Below are positions 1 to 13,189 of a DNA stretch of 64,000 bases, one piece after another; position 1 is the first letter of the stretch; every line of letters starts with the position of its first letter. The stretch comes from Cheilinus undulatus (lineage: Eukaryota; Chordata; Actinopteri; Labriformes; Labridae). The stretch covers positions 12,336,421 through 12,400,420 of the forward strand of contig NC_054885.1 in assembly GCF_018320785.1 (NCBI RefSeq). The letters run 5' to 3'. The notes below the pieces were generated by a model. That model was not told where the DNA came from. It saw only the letters and a program-made list of their open reading frames with translations, and searched no databases. The translations under genes and the position numbers were made by a program.

Positions 1-3000
1 GGTCTTCATTGAGGAGCACATCGCGAACACGGGAGAGTCCCTACAGTGGCTGGTGGAGAGATGTGGAAGCAGGTATAATGTCTCTTTTCTTCTTTATTTT
101 TGGTTTTGAAAAAGCTTTAAACAAAGAAACATGTTTGATTCAGGTCTTGGTCCAGCTGAAACAACCATAAATAATTACACAATGCAGCAACACTTCAATC
201 CAGTTTGTTCTTTTTTCCTCTGAAGTCAAGATGAGTGTGGTTGGTTCTATTTTTTAACACTGTTGAAAGGCTGCCGCAAAGTCAAGTTGTTACTGTGAAA
301 CTTTATTATGTATTAGTAACTAATGAGAGAGAGGTAAATGGAAAAACTTTTTCAAGTAACAACAGATGCAACACCATTAGAGAGCAGTTTTTTGTCAGTA
401 GTCAATCACGCCTGAGCTACAAATATGATTACAAGAAGAAAACTGATCAATCATAAATTGAGAAATCAATAGATTGAGGTAATCTGGAGGTCCTTGGGGC
501 CAAATTTCATCTAAAACAACATATGTGGGGTACTGGTTTAGCCCAGTTTGCAGAGCAGATAGAATTTGCTTTTGTTTTTCTGTCTCTTCAGCTTTCCTAT
601 ATAGTAAGAGAAAGAAAACATGTTGAAGAAATTAATTTCTTTTAAATAACAGCTAAAGATGCATTCGGCCACTTAAGAGCCAACCTCTGAGACTGACAGT
701 GCTTCACAAGAATACTGGTTGATCACTATTTATAAAGACTATACTGAAAATCTGGAGAGACATTGGGTTAAGACAACATAATACTAGCTTTGGGCTATAA
801 CCTCTTGTCTCCATTTTGATTTTTGTTTTCCTAAATTAGAGCTATTGATCACCTTTTACAAATGTCAGTGGGATTTACAATTGTTATACCAATAAAATGC
901 AACAAATATGCGTACTATAGCCATTTATTGCAAATTGTTTGAAAACAAATGTAATTTTCTTTCCCTGAAAAATTGCAATTTTGATAAATGAGGTTATGTC
1001 CTGAGGGTAGTGATATGAGATAATCTCATAGCCACTGGTAGAAAATGTGTAACATGGGCCGAAAATTCACTCCTAGCTACTCCTAGCCAACTCTTTGCTA
1101 AAATTTGTGCTATTAAAAGTTTACGTTAGCTATCACTAATCAGGGTACTCACTAACACTGATGTTTACATAGGTTAGAATATATATAATAGTATGAAGCT
1201 ATTTTTATAAAACTAGCATTCAACCCCATTCCTCGCAAAAGTTATATTTTTGGGTTGGATAGGTCGGGAAAATTCCTAGCTAACACTTAACTTATACTTA
1301 TGATAGCTAAAACTAATGTTAGCATTTCCTATCTAACACTGATGTTCACGAACTTTAACAATGAAATAACCCTTAAGCTATTGTTAGAAAATACATTACA
1401 CTAGAAATCAACTAACCTGACATGCCAGATAGACTGTTTCATAAATCCACTGCATAAATATAATTACATTAATCTGGGAAACTACGATACAAGTCATGTG
1501 GGAAGGGTGGGACTTGTAAGAAAATTCTTGCAAGGTGACTAGAAAGCTGTGTCTGTCAAGACAAAATGAGGAAGTAGGCAGTTCTGGCAGGTAACCTGAG
1601 CTCAACAGACAGACAATGCCGTATTAAAGAACAGTGAGGGTAGTTGGTGGATAAAATTCATTACGTGGCAGGTCGGAAGATGTGCAAAAACATATTTTCT
1701 GCCAAGAGAGGCTTCAGTGTGGATATTTGCTCTTGCTTTCATGAAGAAATGTGGCCAAGTTCTAATAAAAAATGTGAATGTACTGTAGCTACAGCTGAGC
1801 CGGTTCACACAACACAACTGAACACCACTGTAATTATCACAATATCATGCCAAAGCAGGTTGGGAGAAGGATGAAACATCTTCTCTGTCAGTTCGTTGCT
1901 TTTTATATAATAAAGAAATGTTGCTAGGTTCTGATAAGACTGTTGCAGTACTATGGCTATATCCGAGCAAAACATCATACTTGTGGCAGCTACTGGTAAT
2001 AGCTTCCAGTACAACTAAACCCCACCTGGGCTACCGTTTTGTTGTCCTAAAATAACACAGATTGGTCCTGGCACAGTCATTTTAGATTGGAGCTTTGCAA
2101 GATGGAGTTGCCTGATGACAGACATGGAATCTGGCCTATCCGTCTGATTTGCAAGGTTAGCAATCAGTCACCTTCACGCTAAAATTACATTGTTGTGGGG
2201 TTAAAGGAAAGGAAGCAAGCAAAATTTCTAGCAACATCAAGCCAACTCTTAAACTCATATAACAATAATTCCTAGCTAGCATTGATGTAAGCTATCTTTA
2301 ACATACTAACCCCTTTGTTACTGTTAGAAATACGTAGCACCAGCATTCAACCACTTACTTGCTTCAATAACATTTCTTTGCACTGGCAGATTGAATGGGA
2401 AGGTAAATTCCTAGCTAACTCTTGGCCAATGCTTATCTAATCTAAAACTCATGATAGCTAACACCTGCACTGAAAACTCTATTAGCTATTACTAATTTTG
2501 AATTTGCACTGATGTTAGTGAACTCTAAATATGTAGTAACCCCTTAACTGTTAGCAGAAATACATAACTGCTTCCTGGCTAAAATTAATTTTTTAGAGTC
2601 ACAGGATTGGAAATCCTTGCTAACACCTTGATAATGCTTTGAGTTTTGAATAATGTCAGCTAAAACTCATGTTAGCAACATTTACATTCCCTACAACTCA
2701 TGTTATCTAGCTTCTAGCTATGACTGAAGATAGCTCTAATTCCTCACTAATGATACTAATCGCTGATGCCCAAGTTGTGTTCAGAATCACATACTTTTGT
2801 AGTAAAAAACTTGATATTTTGAGTGCACAAGTGTGCAGAATGTGTTCACACTAAGAAGAATGCAAAAATGCAGCGTAGCCTATGACTGGCGAACTAAAAA
2901 ATGTCCAACAAATGAGTGAACTCTAATGATAGCTTAAAATTTGTTGGATTCAAACATTTGATGTCTATGCTGCCGGAGTTTTCAATTTATGTGGTGTTTG

Positions 3001-6000
3001 TAGTTGTTTCAATATTAAAACCTTAAATGTAAATGTATAGTTTTTGTGGGATTCAGGTATTGTCTGCACGCCCCGTGTTTGGAGGCTCCTGTCCTTGAAG
3101 CGGACTGCAATACCTATTAAAAAGTGTTTATTGTAGCCTACTTTACATTTTCTTTTTTCATCGTTTTTTAGTTGTCGATCAACTTAGACGTCATGGAAAC
3201 ATAACAGTTTTTTGAAGTTCATCGTGTTCCTGTGACTCAGACACTTAAAAACACTGCAGTTTCACAGGAAAACCACATCGCTGCTAACCACGCCTGAGTT
3301 ATCAAAGGGAAATTTTACTAAAGAAAAAAACTGTTTGATGGGTAACTGTGCAAACAATGTCCAAATCATAGTTAGGTCTACCAGAGGACTAAATGTGAAA
3401 TGAAATCTACCATTGCTGAAGAGGGAGTTTTGTTAGATATGATAAATTGCCTCAAGAAAAGTAATTTTATAAGTATATAGTTGAGACTGAAGACCTATGC
3501 TTGAACAGCATAATAAAGTAGATGTGTGGTATTATTATTAATTTTTTCAGCGCACATCTCAATTCCTTTTGGTCCTCCATGTTTCACTATTATCATCTCA
3601 TATGCTGGTCAATTTAGGAGCTTGGGATTATAATGATATATTAGCTTTCTTTCTTGTATACAACATATAACACTGAAGTTAGTATTACAGCCTTATCAAA
3701 ACATTTCAGCTTCCCACCTTGACCATGCTGTCAGAGGGAATCGGCCGCCATGTTGGTGAATTATGAATTAAGCTCCCAAATGTCTACATTTTCCATAGTA
3801 TCACACATTCTGTTAGAATTAGCATGTCTTAAGCCTAAGCTGCTCCTGATGACATAACCGTGACAACTTCAGGGTTACTCAATTTAATGTTGTTAAGCTC
3901 GCTCCCTTCAGAGGCATAGGAGACATTATATAACTGTTTTCACAGCCTGTCTCTGCATGATGAGTAACATTAAGAGGTCTCTTTGTCTAACTAAAGGTTA
4001 AATAAATGAAATTGATGTTGTGCTCTTTTGAAAATTTGTTTTTTTCCACTTGCAGGTACCATGCCTTTGACAACACTCGGAAAGAGACGGAAGACAACAC
4101 ACAGGTGCCTGAACTGATGGAAAAAGTGGAGGAGTTGATCACTGACAACCAAGGTTTGTTTTCACATAACCCACTACGTTATGTAAAGCATCACATCTGC
4201 AGTTTTAATATCATGATGCTTGAATTTTTAATGAATATACAGACTGTGTTTTGGCTTGATTGAAAATGAATAATTCATCGTCATGCAGGATGGTACTTCG
4301 AGGTGAATGAGCTGATTTTGCTCGAAGAGGAGCAGGCCAGGAGAGCTCTGGAGGAGGAGAGGATGAGGATGGAGGAGCACACTCGACAGAGGGAGCAGAT
4401 GATCGGAGGACCTCCCAGAGGTATGAGGGAGCAGCTGTGTGCGCATTTGTGTTAGTGCGAATATGTCAGTAATGCATTAATGCTGTTTTTGGGGAAATTC
4501 CACAACTGGTGTTCCAGGAAATAGCTTACTCATCATCAATCAATAATGCTGATTTTCCCTTTCTTTGCTTTAAATCCCTGCAGTTTTCCATTTACCACAT
4601 TTACACAATGGCTGTTTCCTCTGACATCATGCTGAGGGCAAAATGCTCAAATGTTATGTCATACTGCTTCTGTTTCAGGGTGCAAGCTGAATGAATTTAT
4701 TCAACCATATCCTGAAAAGAAGCATGCCAAACAAAGGAGATTCAAACAAAAAATAGTCATATTTCAGTTTAAACAATATGTTACAATTGATTTTTTGACG
4801 GTTGCTTTTAATTCGAAGAGTTGGGAACAATCAGTCCTTAGATTCCATACATTTATTTGACTTAAAACATAATGAAGAGCTAAAGGAAACCAGCACTGAG
4901 CTTCCAACATGCTGCTAAATGAAAAATGTAATTCTCTTTCTCTTATCTATTTTCTTTTCTCTTTGTCTTTCTGTATTTTAAGAGTTGAGATTGCTCTTGT
5001 TGGGATGGAAGGGTGTTGGAAAAAGCTCAGTGGGGAACTCCATCCTGGGTCGTCGGTACTTTGAGTCAGGTCAGGAGACGGAGCTGTGCCTTCGAAGGCA
5101 GGCGCTCGTATCAGGTCGTCGGGTCACCATCGTCGACACCCCCGGCTGGGATTGGTTCTCAGTGAGACGAACACCGAAGCGTATCCGCCAGGAGTCCCAG
5201 CGCGGAGCCGCCCTTCTGCGCCCTGGACCCCACACCCTGCTGCTCGTCCTCCCCGTCGTCTCGTCCCTCACTGCCAGGAAGAGGAGGACGCTCCTGGCTC
5301 ACATAGAGACTCTGTTTGGTGACAGCGCGTGCCTCCACACCATGGTGCTCTTCAGCTGTGGTGATTGGCTGGGTCGCACGCCAATCGAGGAGCACATTCT
5401 TAGAGGCGGACGGGAGCTACAAAGACTTCTCGAATATTGTGGGAACTATTACCACGTCCTGGACAGTAAGACTCCTGGCAAGGACAGAAGCGTGTCAGTC
5501 CTCCTGGACAAGATAGAGGAGATGATCAGAGAGAACGGAGACAAGGCTTTCCTCCCCATTCAGACTGAGTGGTGTAAGTCACAGTTTTTGTCCTTATCAT
5601 ATTTCCTTCTGAGCTGCAATGTCAGTGGCCCTGGCTGAATTAAATTTTTTCATTTGTGTGATAGCCATGATTACATTAACATAGTTCTTATACATGAAGC
5701 AGATGTGTTGCATCAAAAGAATAAGCAAAGCAAACAAACTCAGAATTACAGTACTGTGCAGACATTTTTGGCATGTTTTGGCCAAAAATTGAGGCTGAAA
5801 TAAGGCGTACAATGGCGAGTAAGCTGCCTGAGGGAACCATCGAGTGGGAAGGAGGATTGACACAACCCTGGTCGTGCTCTGGATGTCTTTGCATATTACC
5901 AGGGGTATGGAAAAATAACCTGCTGAAAAAATAACGAAGTCCACACCTTTAGGGAAGAAGGGGTGGATGTGGGGAGTAAGCACAGGCTAGGGTACCGTTC

Positions 6001-8017
6001 AGGCATGTAATGGAGTTGCCATGAGCCCCTGGTAGTGCTGTAGATGTCCCAAGAAAACCACTAGTAGTCTCTTGGCATTTTACTAGTGGTGAAAAGACTC
6101 GTACGTAAAAATGCCGTTGAGCTTGACCTTGGTTGCTGAGTGACAGTGCATACACAATGTTTTTGTGTTTTAAATACATGGGCCAGGCGCAGCCATCGAA
6201 CGATGAATCTGGCAACGTGTAGTTCCTAGAGTACCTCCTCTTTTTGCATTCTTTGTATGCGATGTTAAAAAGTGATGTTGGTTCAGCACCTCGATCAAAG
6301 GATTGCGTTCATTGCACTCATCATGGCGGCCATGTCCACAGCAATGATCAATCAATCAAATTTATTTATAAAGCACATTTAAAAACAGCAACAGCTGACC
6401 AAAGTGCTGTACAAGACATGAAGTCACAGAATAGTCAAGATGCACACACATAAAACTAAAAACAGTGAGGATAATTATTACAATGACGAAACAATTAAAA
6501 CAAATATATGAATTATATTAAAATAATATTAAATATTAAGACCAGGTCACTGGGCTTCGGACACAAAAGCCAAACTGTAGAGATACGTTTTGAGACAGGA
6601 CTTAAAACAGTCAACAAAGGAGGCAGACTTGATTGAGGATTGGAGGCTGTTCTATAGTTGAGAGGCTTTTACTGCAAAAGCGCAGTCACCTCTAAGTTTA
6701 TGATTGGAATGAGGGACAGCCAGAAGTTCAATGTCTGTGGATCTGAGGGGCCTGGAAGTAGTAGAAACCTTAAAATCAATCCTGTACTGTATGGGAAGCC
6801 AGTGAAGAGACTGGGGTGATATGATCCTTTTTATGATGACATCTTCACCAACCTCTGACATTTCTTGTAAATGGATTTTAAATATTATTTTCTTTGAAAT
6901 GCACACTCGACACTGGTGATAAGTCGGCCAGTACTGATAATTTACTTTATGAGCTATTATCTGTCGATATTGATGTTATGCATATAATATCATGCATCCC
7001 TAGAAGTTATAGCTTTTGCTCATTTTAGCTCTTGTCCCTTTTGCTGTGCAATTTGAACAAACAGCGTTCAGTATCACAAAAACATTAACCTTGTTTAATT
7101 TATGAATCCTATGACTTGTAGTACTACCAGCTAAAATTAATTCATTTTGTGGAGTTTTTGGGATTAACAATGTTCATTCATAGAAGTGTTTCAGGCAAAA
7201 AAATAATAAATAGTATGGTGCCATCTGCTTTAAAAGCCAGGTGCATCTCCAGTAAAGTGTACTGCTTTTTAGTGCTGATTATTGCTTTTTTATAGAGCAA
7301 GCTTGGGTAGAAAATAAGCTCATTAACTTTCTTCTTACACTCGTCACCTGTGTTTGAGGACTACACAGGTGACTGTGTGAGAAGATGATGATGCAAAGGT
7401 TAAATCTGTACGTGCTGCAGCGACCTGCTTAACTTCAAAAGCAGTAAAAATATGTAAGGAGACGAGGGGAAAGCTTACCATGTCCCAGTCCTCTGACATT
7501 CCATCAACATTTGACTGTTAATCAGAATTGTGCCAGCATTTCAATGAGGTGTGGAAGTGTGTGGAAGTTTGGCCCTACATATGAAGCATGCAGAATGAAA
7601 GATGCATAAAATGCATTGCAGACTCTAAAAGTAGGAAAGTATCTTGCTAGTAACTTACATCAGGTTTTCATTGACCATGGAGGCCAATGGAGTAGTCACT
7701 TCCTGCTCTCACCAGTGCCACTGACCACACCTCACAGTGAGACTGACAGGCCTCTGGTGCACCCCAGTGAATTAGGTAGTCAAATAAAATGAGCGCAGCA
7801 TTAAACTTAAATCTATCATCATGCAACTACACCAAAGCTGCCTTGTTATCTGCTTTGTGCTGAGTGTTAAATAGGCCTCTGAAGTTTACTAATCTAATCC
7901 TATACTCTCCTTCTTTCTAATATGACTTTGTTGAATTTGACAGTGAGTGAGGAGAGCTCCTACTCTTCTGACAACACCGAGCCTGAGGACGACTGCCGAG
8001 GATGCCAGCTACAGTGA
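1..8017 (+). CDS. GIMAP/AIG1-family GTPase, 3' part (multi-domain)
   Basis: AIG1-type GTPases are septin-related immune or membrane GTPases. Coding exons joined by eye: 1-72 (frame from base 2), 4056-4153, 4289-4420, 4983-5573 and 7944-8017, giving 321 residues plus stop with consistent phases. The first three exons finish one G domain (IEEHI...LQWLVERCGSRYHAFDN) and a charged E/R-rich linker. The 591-bp exon is a second G domain: P-loop GWKGVGKSS at its start, G3 DTPGWDW about 50 residues later, and the family-typical FSCGDWLGRTPIEEHI, then YYHVLDSK. The last exon gives a Ser/Glu/Asp tail ending CRGCQLQ. The upstream part lies outside the window. The layout resembles GIMAP8-like fish proteins with repeated G domains, so the exact orthologue cannot be named. 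No membrane anchor is visible. Confidence 0.85.
1070..2760. repeat. Degenerate tandem repeat, about 200-bp units, in the GIMAP intron
   Basis: Units opening with AATTCCTAGCTAAC-like sequence recur near 1070, 1271, 2406 and 2605, about 200 bp apart, each rich in GCTAAC/TGTTAGC words and sharing CACTGATGTT and TAACCCCTTAA blocks. About 830 bp of unrelated sequence (roughly 1400-2230) interrupts the unit that starts at 1271; its second half seems to resume near 2266. No coding content is seen. Confidence 0.5.
5640..7943. other. Last GIMAP intron with dispersed-repeat debris
   Basis: This intron holds no recognisable exon. About 6345-6910 is a dispersed repeat of a kind very common in fish genomes (TTTATTTATAAAGCACATTT followed by CCAAAGTGCTGTACAA), continuing into retroelement-like sequence. 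About 5740-6240 looks like other interspersed repeat material that I cannot name. The rest is AT-rich with nothing seen. Confidence 0.4.
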
Positions 8018-8570
8018 CAAGGCCACGCCAAAAGAAAAGCAGTTCAGCTTTTCATCTTTGCTTTGAGTCTTCAAAAGGCCAAAATATCACCTCACATTAC
8101 TTAAATCCAATCAAGATTTCCTGCTCTGGCTCTGACATTTCTAAGGAAAACAAAAGCTTGGACCAGAAGTCTCTTTTCCGAGAAGGTTACGACATAAGCG
8201 ACTGATTACTGAGAAAGCTGGACGTGGACCAGAAAAGCATGTGGGAGACAAAATATTCAAAACATGTAGGTCGAATCCAAAAGGAAGGGATACATTGTTC
8301 ATCTTCAGAAGCCAGAGCTCGATCCCTGTTCATGAGCATGTACATGGACATCAACTGCTGCTAAACAGACCCTGTTTCATCACTGCAAAGGAAGAATACT
8401 TCTCTCTACATTCAGACTGCACTGCTGCAAGTTGGAATCATCATATCAAAAAGCAAAAAGGATATGCCTGAGCAGACGGTATCATCATGAGCTTCAGGAC
8501 TCATGTCTGCAGAAGTTTGTCATTGAAAGACTGAAAGAAATGTCTATATATTACTTTATTAATAAATTTT
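8018..8570 (+). other. 3' UTR of the GIMAP-like gene with AATAAA
   Basis: Sequence after the TGA at 8015-8017. The first good polyadenylation hexamer, AATAAA, is at 8561-8566. Short open frames here (for example 8002-8205) have no family features and are treated as UTR. Confidence 0.5.
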
Positions 8571-10049
8571 GACTAGATTTAAAAATATAGTTATATTATC
8601 TACATAAAGTGCCATTTCTGTCATTCAGTTTGAATTAGTTTGAACTAAAGAAATTGGTTTGATTAATAGAGACCAATTAAATATAAAATAATAACATGGA
8701 AAATGTAAGAAATGAAGATATTGTGTTCTAGAAGTTTTGCACATTGATGTGAAAAAGTGGGTAGAGATTTTAGTCTTAATCGTGCACCTTTGGAACTGAA
8801 ACACACAATGTTGTTCTGATATTTCATGAGTGATGGTAAAATGTTTTCATTAACATTTGGTTGGTTTCTGCTCAGGGAGTCAGGGTTGAAGTTTTTCCTC
8901 CAGGGGAAAATATGGAACATTTACAGAAACACTGATTAATGCTGTTGGTAAACTGCAGACATTAGTCACATATAAATCAGTTTTTTTTTTGTTTTTGTTT
9001 TTGTTTTGGGTTTTTTTTTTTGGCGTGTATTTCTTATTTGGAAAGTGGAAGTAAAGGGGAATTAGTGTTTGCACTTTGGTTATATCCATTGGTTCCCTTG
9101 TGCTAAGAAGATAAATGCAATCCATCCAAAGCAGCAGGCACTCAGCATTTCCTCGTAGCCCTCCTCTGCTGTAGCATCATGCACATGAGTAGCTCTAAAA
9201 ACAGTCAGGCTGAACCGAAACTGTGTGCAGTCTCAGATCCCTGCGGAGCAGCTTGGGCTAGCTGTTACTGTTCATGCATCCAGTGCATTTATCGACAAGG
9301 TAGATTCAGCAACGTGCCTCAGCATCAAAAGCGTGTGAGTGGGAGTACAGCCCTGCAGAAGGGCAGTATCCTATAGGCTACATCAGGCTTTCGCATGCTA
9401 TTAAAACAACATAACCTCATGAAACATTGGAGCTCACATAGGGCTTTTCCTACCTTTTCTACATCATGGAGACTCCTCTTTCTCACATTGATAGTGATGT
9501 TTTGAAAATCTAAATATATATTCAACTCTCAGAGGCATGTTAAGACACCGCATGCAGATAAACGAGTGCCTAAAGAGTTGAAGGCAACCTCACTACTTAT
9601 TCCTCTAACTCTTGCTTGAGCAGGTCTTTTGGGAATTTCTGGTACACCATCGCATCCTTCTACCTTCATTGACCATGTTCACATGATGGCCATTTTACTC
9701 TGACATCAGGATCAGGCTGAGAAGTTTAAATGCTATTCACTGCAAGTTACAAGTGATATAAATGTATGGTATCTGAATTATCATTAAGAGAAGAAATCCT
9801 AAAAATCTGTTGGGTATAGAGTCATATATATGATTGAAAAATCATACTTGATCTGCTGTTAGTATGATTAGACAGCTACAGTTAGCACTCAGACACTCTT
9901 TTTGAGAACATCATTAGCAATGAAGTGTCTGAAAACTGATATTTACAACTATAAACTAACATTTTGTGATGTTCATTTTGATGGTAGAGGATAATAACTG
10001 AAATTATGTCATTTTAAGTAGCTACTGACATCTTTGATAACTCAGCTAG
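8571..10049. other. Intergenic, no gene seen
   Basis: AT-rich spacer with a T/GTTTTT-rich tract around 8980-9020. From about 9840 the GCTAAC-type words of the following satellite begin to appear. No exon with splice signals or recognisable protein was found. Confidence 0.4.
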
Positions 10050-11480
10050 CATTTTACAGCATAAGCTATCATGACAATATTAGCATTTTAAAGGAACTGG
10101 CGTGACATTTTAAGTTCCACTTAACACCATGAAAGGAATACATTCCTAGCTAATGTTATTTTAGTCATACAAAGTGTTTTCCTGCGAGCATTCAGTTGTT
10201 TCAAAGCTAACATCACCAAAGCAGTGAAATGCTAATATTAGAAAGCATTCAATAGTTCACAAACATAGCGTTATCCAGCTAGCATTCAACAGGTTAAGCT
10301 AACAGGATAATATTAACATTTGGAAGGAAGTGGCTGAAAGTTATAAACATTTTCTGAAGTTATACGTCACAATAATAAAGGTATATATATTATCAGCTAA
10401 CATAACTTTTGTTTTATAACGTGCTATCCAGCTATGATTCAGCAGTTGAAAAGCAAAAATCACAGAAAAGCAGTGAGATGCTAGCATTTGCTTATCAACC
10501 AATACCTCACAAACAAAGCGCTATAAAGCAAGCATTTAACATCTTAGCTTAAGCTGACATGGTAACTTTAGTATTATTTTGATTTAAAAAAAAAAAAGAT
10601 TAAGTTTCACTTCACAACAGGAAAGGGATATATACTTTCAGCTTAAGTTATTTTACTTGTACAAAGTGTTATCCAGATAGCCTTCAGCTGTTTTCAAGCT
10701 AACATAAAGCAGTTAAATGATAGCATTAACTATCATCAGATGTTGTACAACCATTGTCCGATAATGTAGTTGACTTCTTAGATCAGTGTTGTAAAGCTAG
10801 CATTCAACATCTTACTCTAACATGATAATATCTGCTTTAGAAAGGAAGTTGCTGAAAGTTATTAACATCCATCAGTTTTCAAGTTAATATACCTAAGAAG
10901 CAATCTATGCTAGCAATAGCAGTAATCCAATAGTTCACATATAATTGTGTTTTATAATTTACTTATCAAATAACAGTGTTACTTGGCTAGCATTTAACAT
11001 CTCATGTTATAATTGATTAAGTTTCACTGTACAACAGAAAAAACATAATTTTAGCTGTACAAAGTGTTATCCAGCTAGCATTCAACAGCTTAAGCTAACA
11101 TGATAATGTTAGAAATTAGAAAACCTGGCAGAACATTTTAAGCTCTACATTACACAATAAAAGTTTTTCAGCCTCTGAAATTTTAGTTTTACAGCCAGTT
11201 AGCATTCATCTGTTACCAAGCTATCATTGCTAAAAAAGCATTTAAATGCTAGCTTTTGCTATCATGGCATTGATCAGTTAGCATTCAACAGCTTTAGTTA
11301 ACATGATAATATTAACTTCATTGCAATACAAATTTGTCAAGTTTAGTTTCACAACATGAAAGGAACATACATTCTCAGCTAACATAATTTTAGTTGTGCA
11401 AAGTGCTGTCCAGCTAGCATTCAGCCATTTCCAAGCTAATAGCTAAAAAGGAGTTAGATGTTAAACCGCTATCTTTGATG
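10050..11480. repeat. Degenerate satellite, about 240-bp composite units
   Basis: The phrase TATCCAGCTAGCATTCA, followed by either CAGCTTAAGCTAACATGATAAT or TTTCCAAGCTAACAT, recurs in diverged form near 10185, 10280, 10430, 10525, 10670, 10797, 10990, 11067, 11205, 11280 and 11405. The two alternating versions suggest a composite unit of roughly 240 bp. Units also share AAAGGAACATACATTCTCAGCTAA-type segments. Non-coding; no terminal repeats seen. Confidence 0.55.
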
Positions 11481-13189
11481 ATCGTCTGAAAAAAGTTGAA
11501 ATTATTAAGACTTAATGATACCCTTCATTTATGTCACTTACAACAGTAAACATTAAACCAATTTTGAGCTTTACATCCTGAGTGTGATATCTAAGAAAAC
11601 GGCGGCTGTGTGAATATGGGAAATACAACTGCAAAAAATAAAAGACAACATGGGAAAAGAGAATTTACACTCTGACAGGTACAAATACAAGCATATAAAA
11701 TATGTGACCGTTACCACTGCCATGCTGTAAAATGTTATTTTCTACAATAGCCTATAAAGAAACCCACCCATGCTTACCTTATGCTTTACTGACTGTGTTC
11801 ATCTAGTGACGTAGGCTACTGCAGCACTTAGTGTGACAAGCATGACTTTACAAATTTGATATGAAGATATTTCAAACATTCATTTGAAGTCTTAAAGTAC
11901 CTCTTCACCTGTGAATATATTGTATAAGCCGTGTATATTTACAGTGTAAAAATATGTCACATTGTACGCTTAGAGCAAAGCATTTTTGCACTGTGTAACT
12001 TCTACCACTTTACCGTAGCCAAAGTGACGTCACTTCCTGTGTGTTTCCTCCAGAACCGTGATTGCACCATCAGTTATTTGCTCATCCTCAGACAAAATAA
12101 AAGAGATGGATATATTGTTGTGTATTTTTGGTCTTCATCTTTATTCTGTACTTTTAGTACACTTTAGAAAAATAGCAGTGGTGGATTTAGTAACTGAAAA
12201 ATTTTGTCACTAGGTGGCACTGAAGAAAGATTTGCTAGCCATGAGGAAAATTGCATCTTTTAGAGAAAAGCCTGCATATTTAGATATATAGATCTTATTG
12301 GATCAACATTACAGTCTTTTAAATGTATGCTGTACAAAGAAACACTACATTTCCATAGGGTGCCACTCTTGGGTTGTGATGCTGAAAGACACTACTGGTA
12401 ATCTCATGAAATATTCATGTATCAATATGCAGGGTTCCTTTTAAAGGAGAGTGTGTGGGAGATGGTATCCCGTCGTAAACTGCATAAGGAAATAAAGGAA
12501 TAGTTAAAGGGGTCCAAGGTGTTTGTGTAGGTGGCAGAACTATTTCTAAACCGACTCTAAATAGGGAAAAATTGCAGCCTTTGATAAATATGTTGTTCAG
12601 AAAGCAATTATTATCACGACATTTACAGCAGCAGTAGCCACACATTTCCAGCCAAGTTTTTGTTTCTCCTATTGTAAGTAGCTCTGCACCAACTTGAGTT
12701 TGGAGTTCTTCCAGTTATAGATCGTCTCTAAGCTATCTGGATGGAAGCCTGGACCAATTACAGTGTGCACACCTCGGGCCGGTTGTTGTCTGATGAATAC
12801 ACACATTTTAGTTGGTAATATTATTCAAGCTGTGCATAGGTCAGCACTAGTCAGCACTCTCTTTTATCTCTCTGCCACATGCTCACTGATTCTCCCACAA
12901 GCTATTACAGACGTACAGATTTACAACTTTTGAAATAATGTGTTTAGTCACAAGGAGATGGGAAACTATCAACCATTTCTTTTTTTTACAATCTTTTTTT
13001 TTTCCTGAAATGACTTTATCAACTTCGCCTGACTGTCAGTTGATTTCATTCCCATGTCCCTGCAGCAGTCAGGAGGACTCCATTATCCTCCTCCCTGTTT
13101 GCTAATACAAAGAGGCTCCACTCAGAGTTATATCCACAAGCTCATGGTAATATGCTATCAGACTCTGAATTCATGTGGATGCGGATAAT
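11481..13189. other. Intergenic, no gene seen
   Basis: No exon recognised. A palindromic CRE, TGACGTCA, sits at 12025-12032 directly beside an ETS-like CACTTCCTG, but no downstream gene is visible. The remainder is AT-rich unique-looking sequence. Confidence 0.35.

Noticed and set aside
5071-5395. - strand frames opposite the GIMAP G-domain exon
   Set aside because: Antisense shadows of a clear G domain.
4985-5638. A stand-alone gene starting at 4985
   Set aside because: The first codon is TTG inside an exon that begins at 4983 after TTTTAAG and continues the upstream frame; the 3' end is a GTAAGT donor at 5574.
8002-8471. Two short frames after the GIMAP stop
   Set aside because: They lie in the probable 3' UTR, before AATAAA, and have no domain features.
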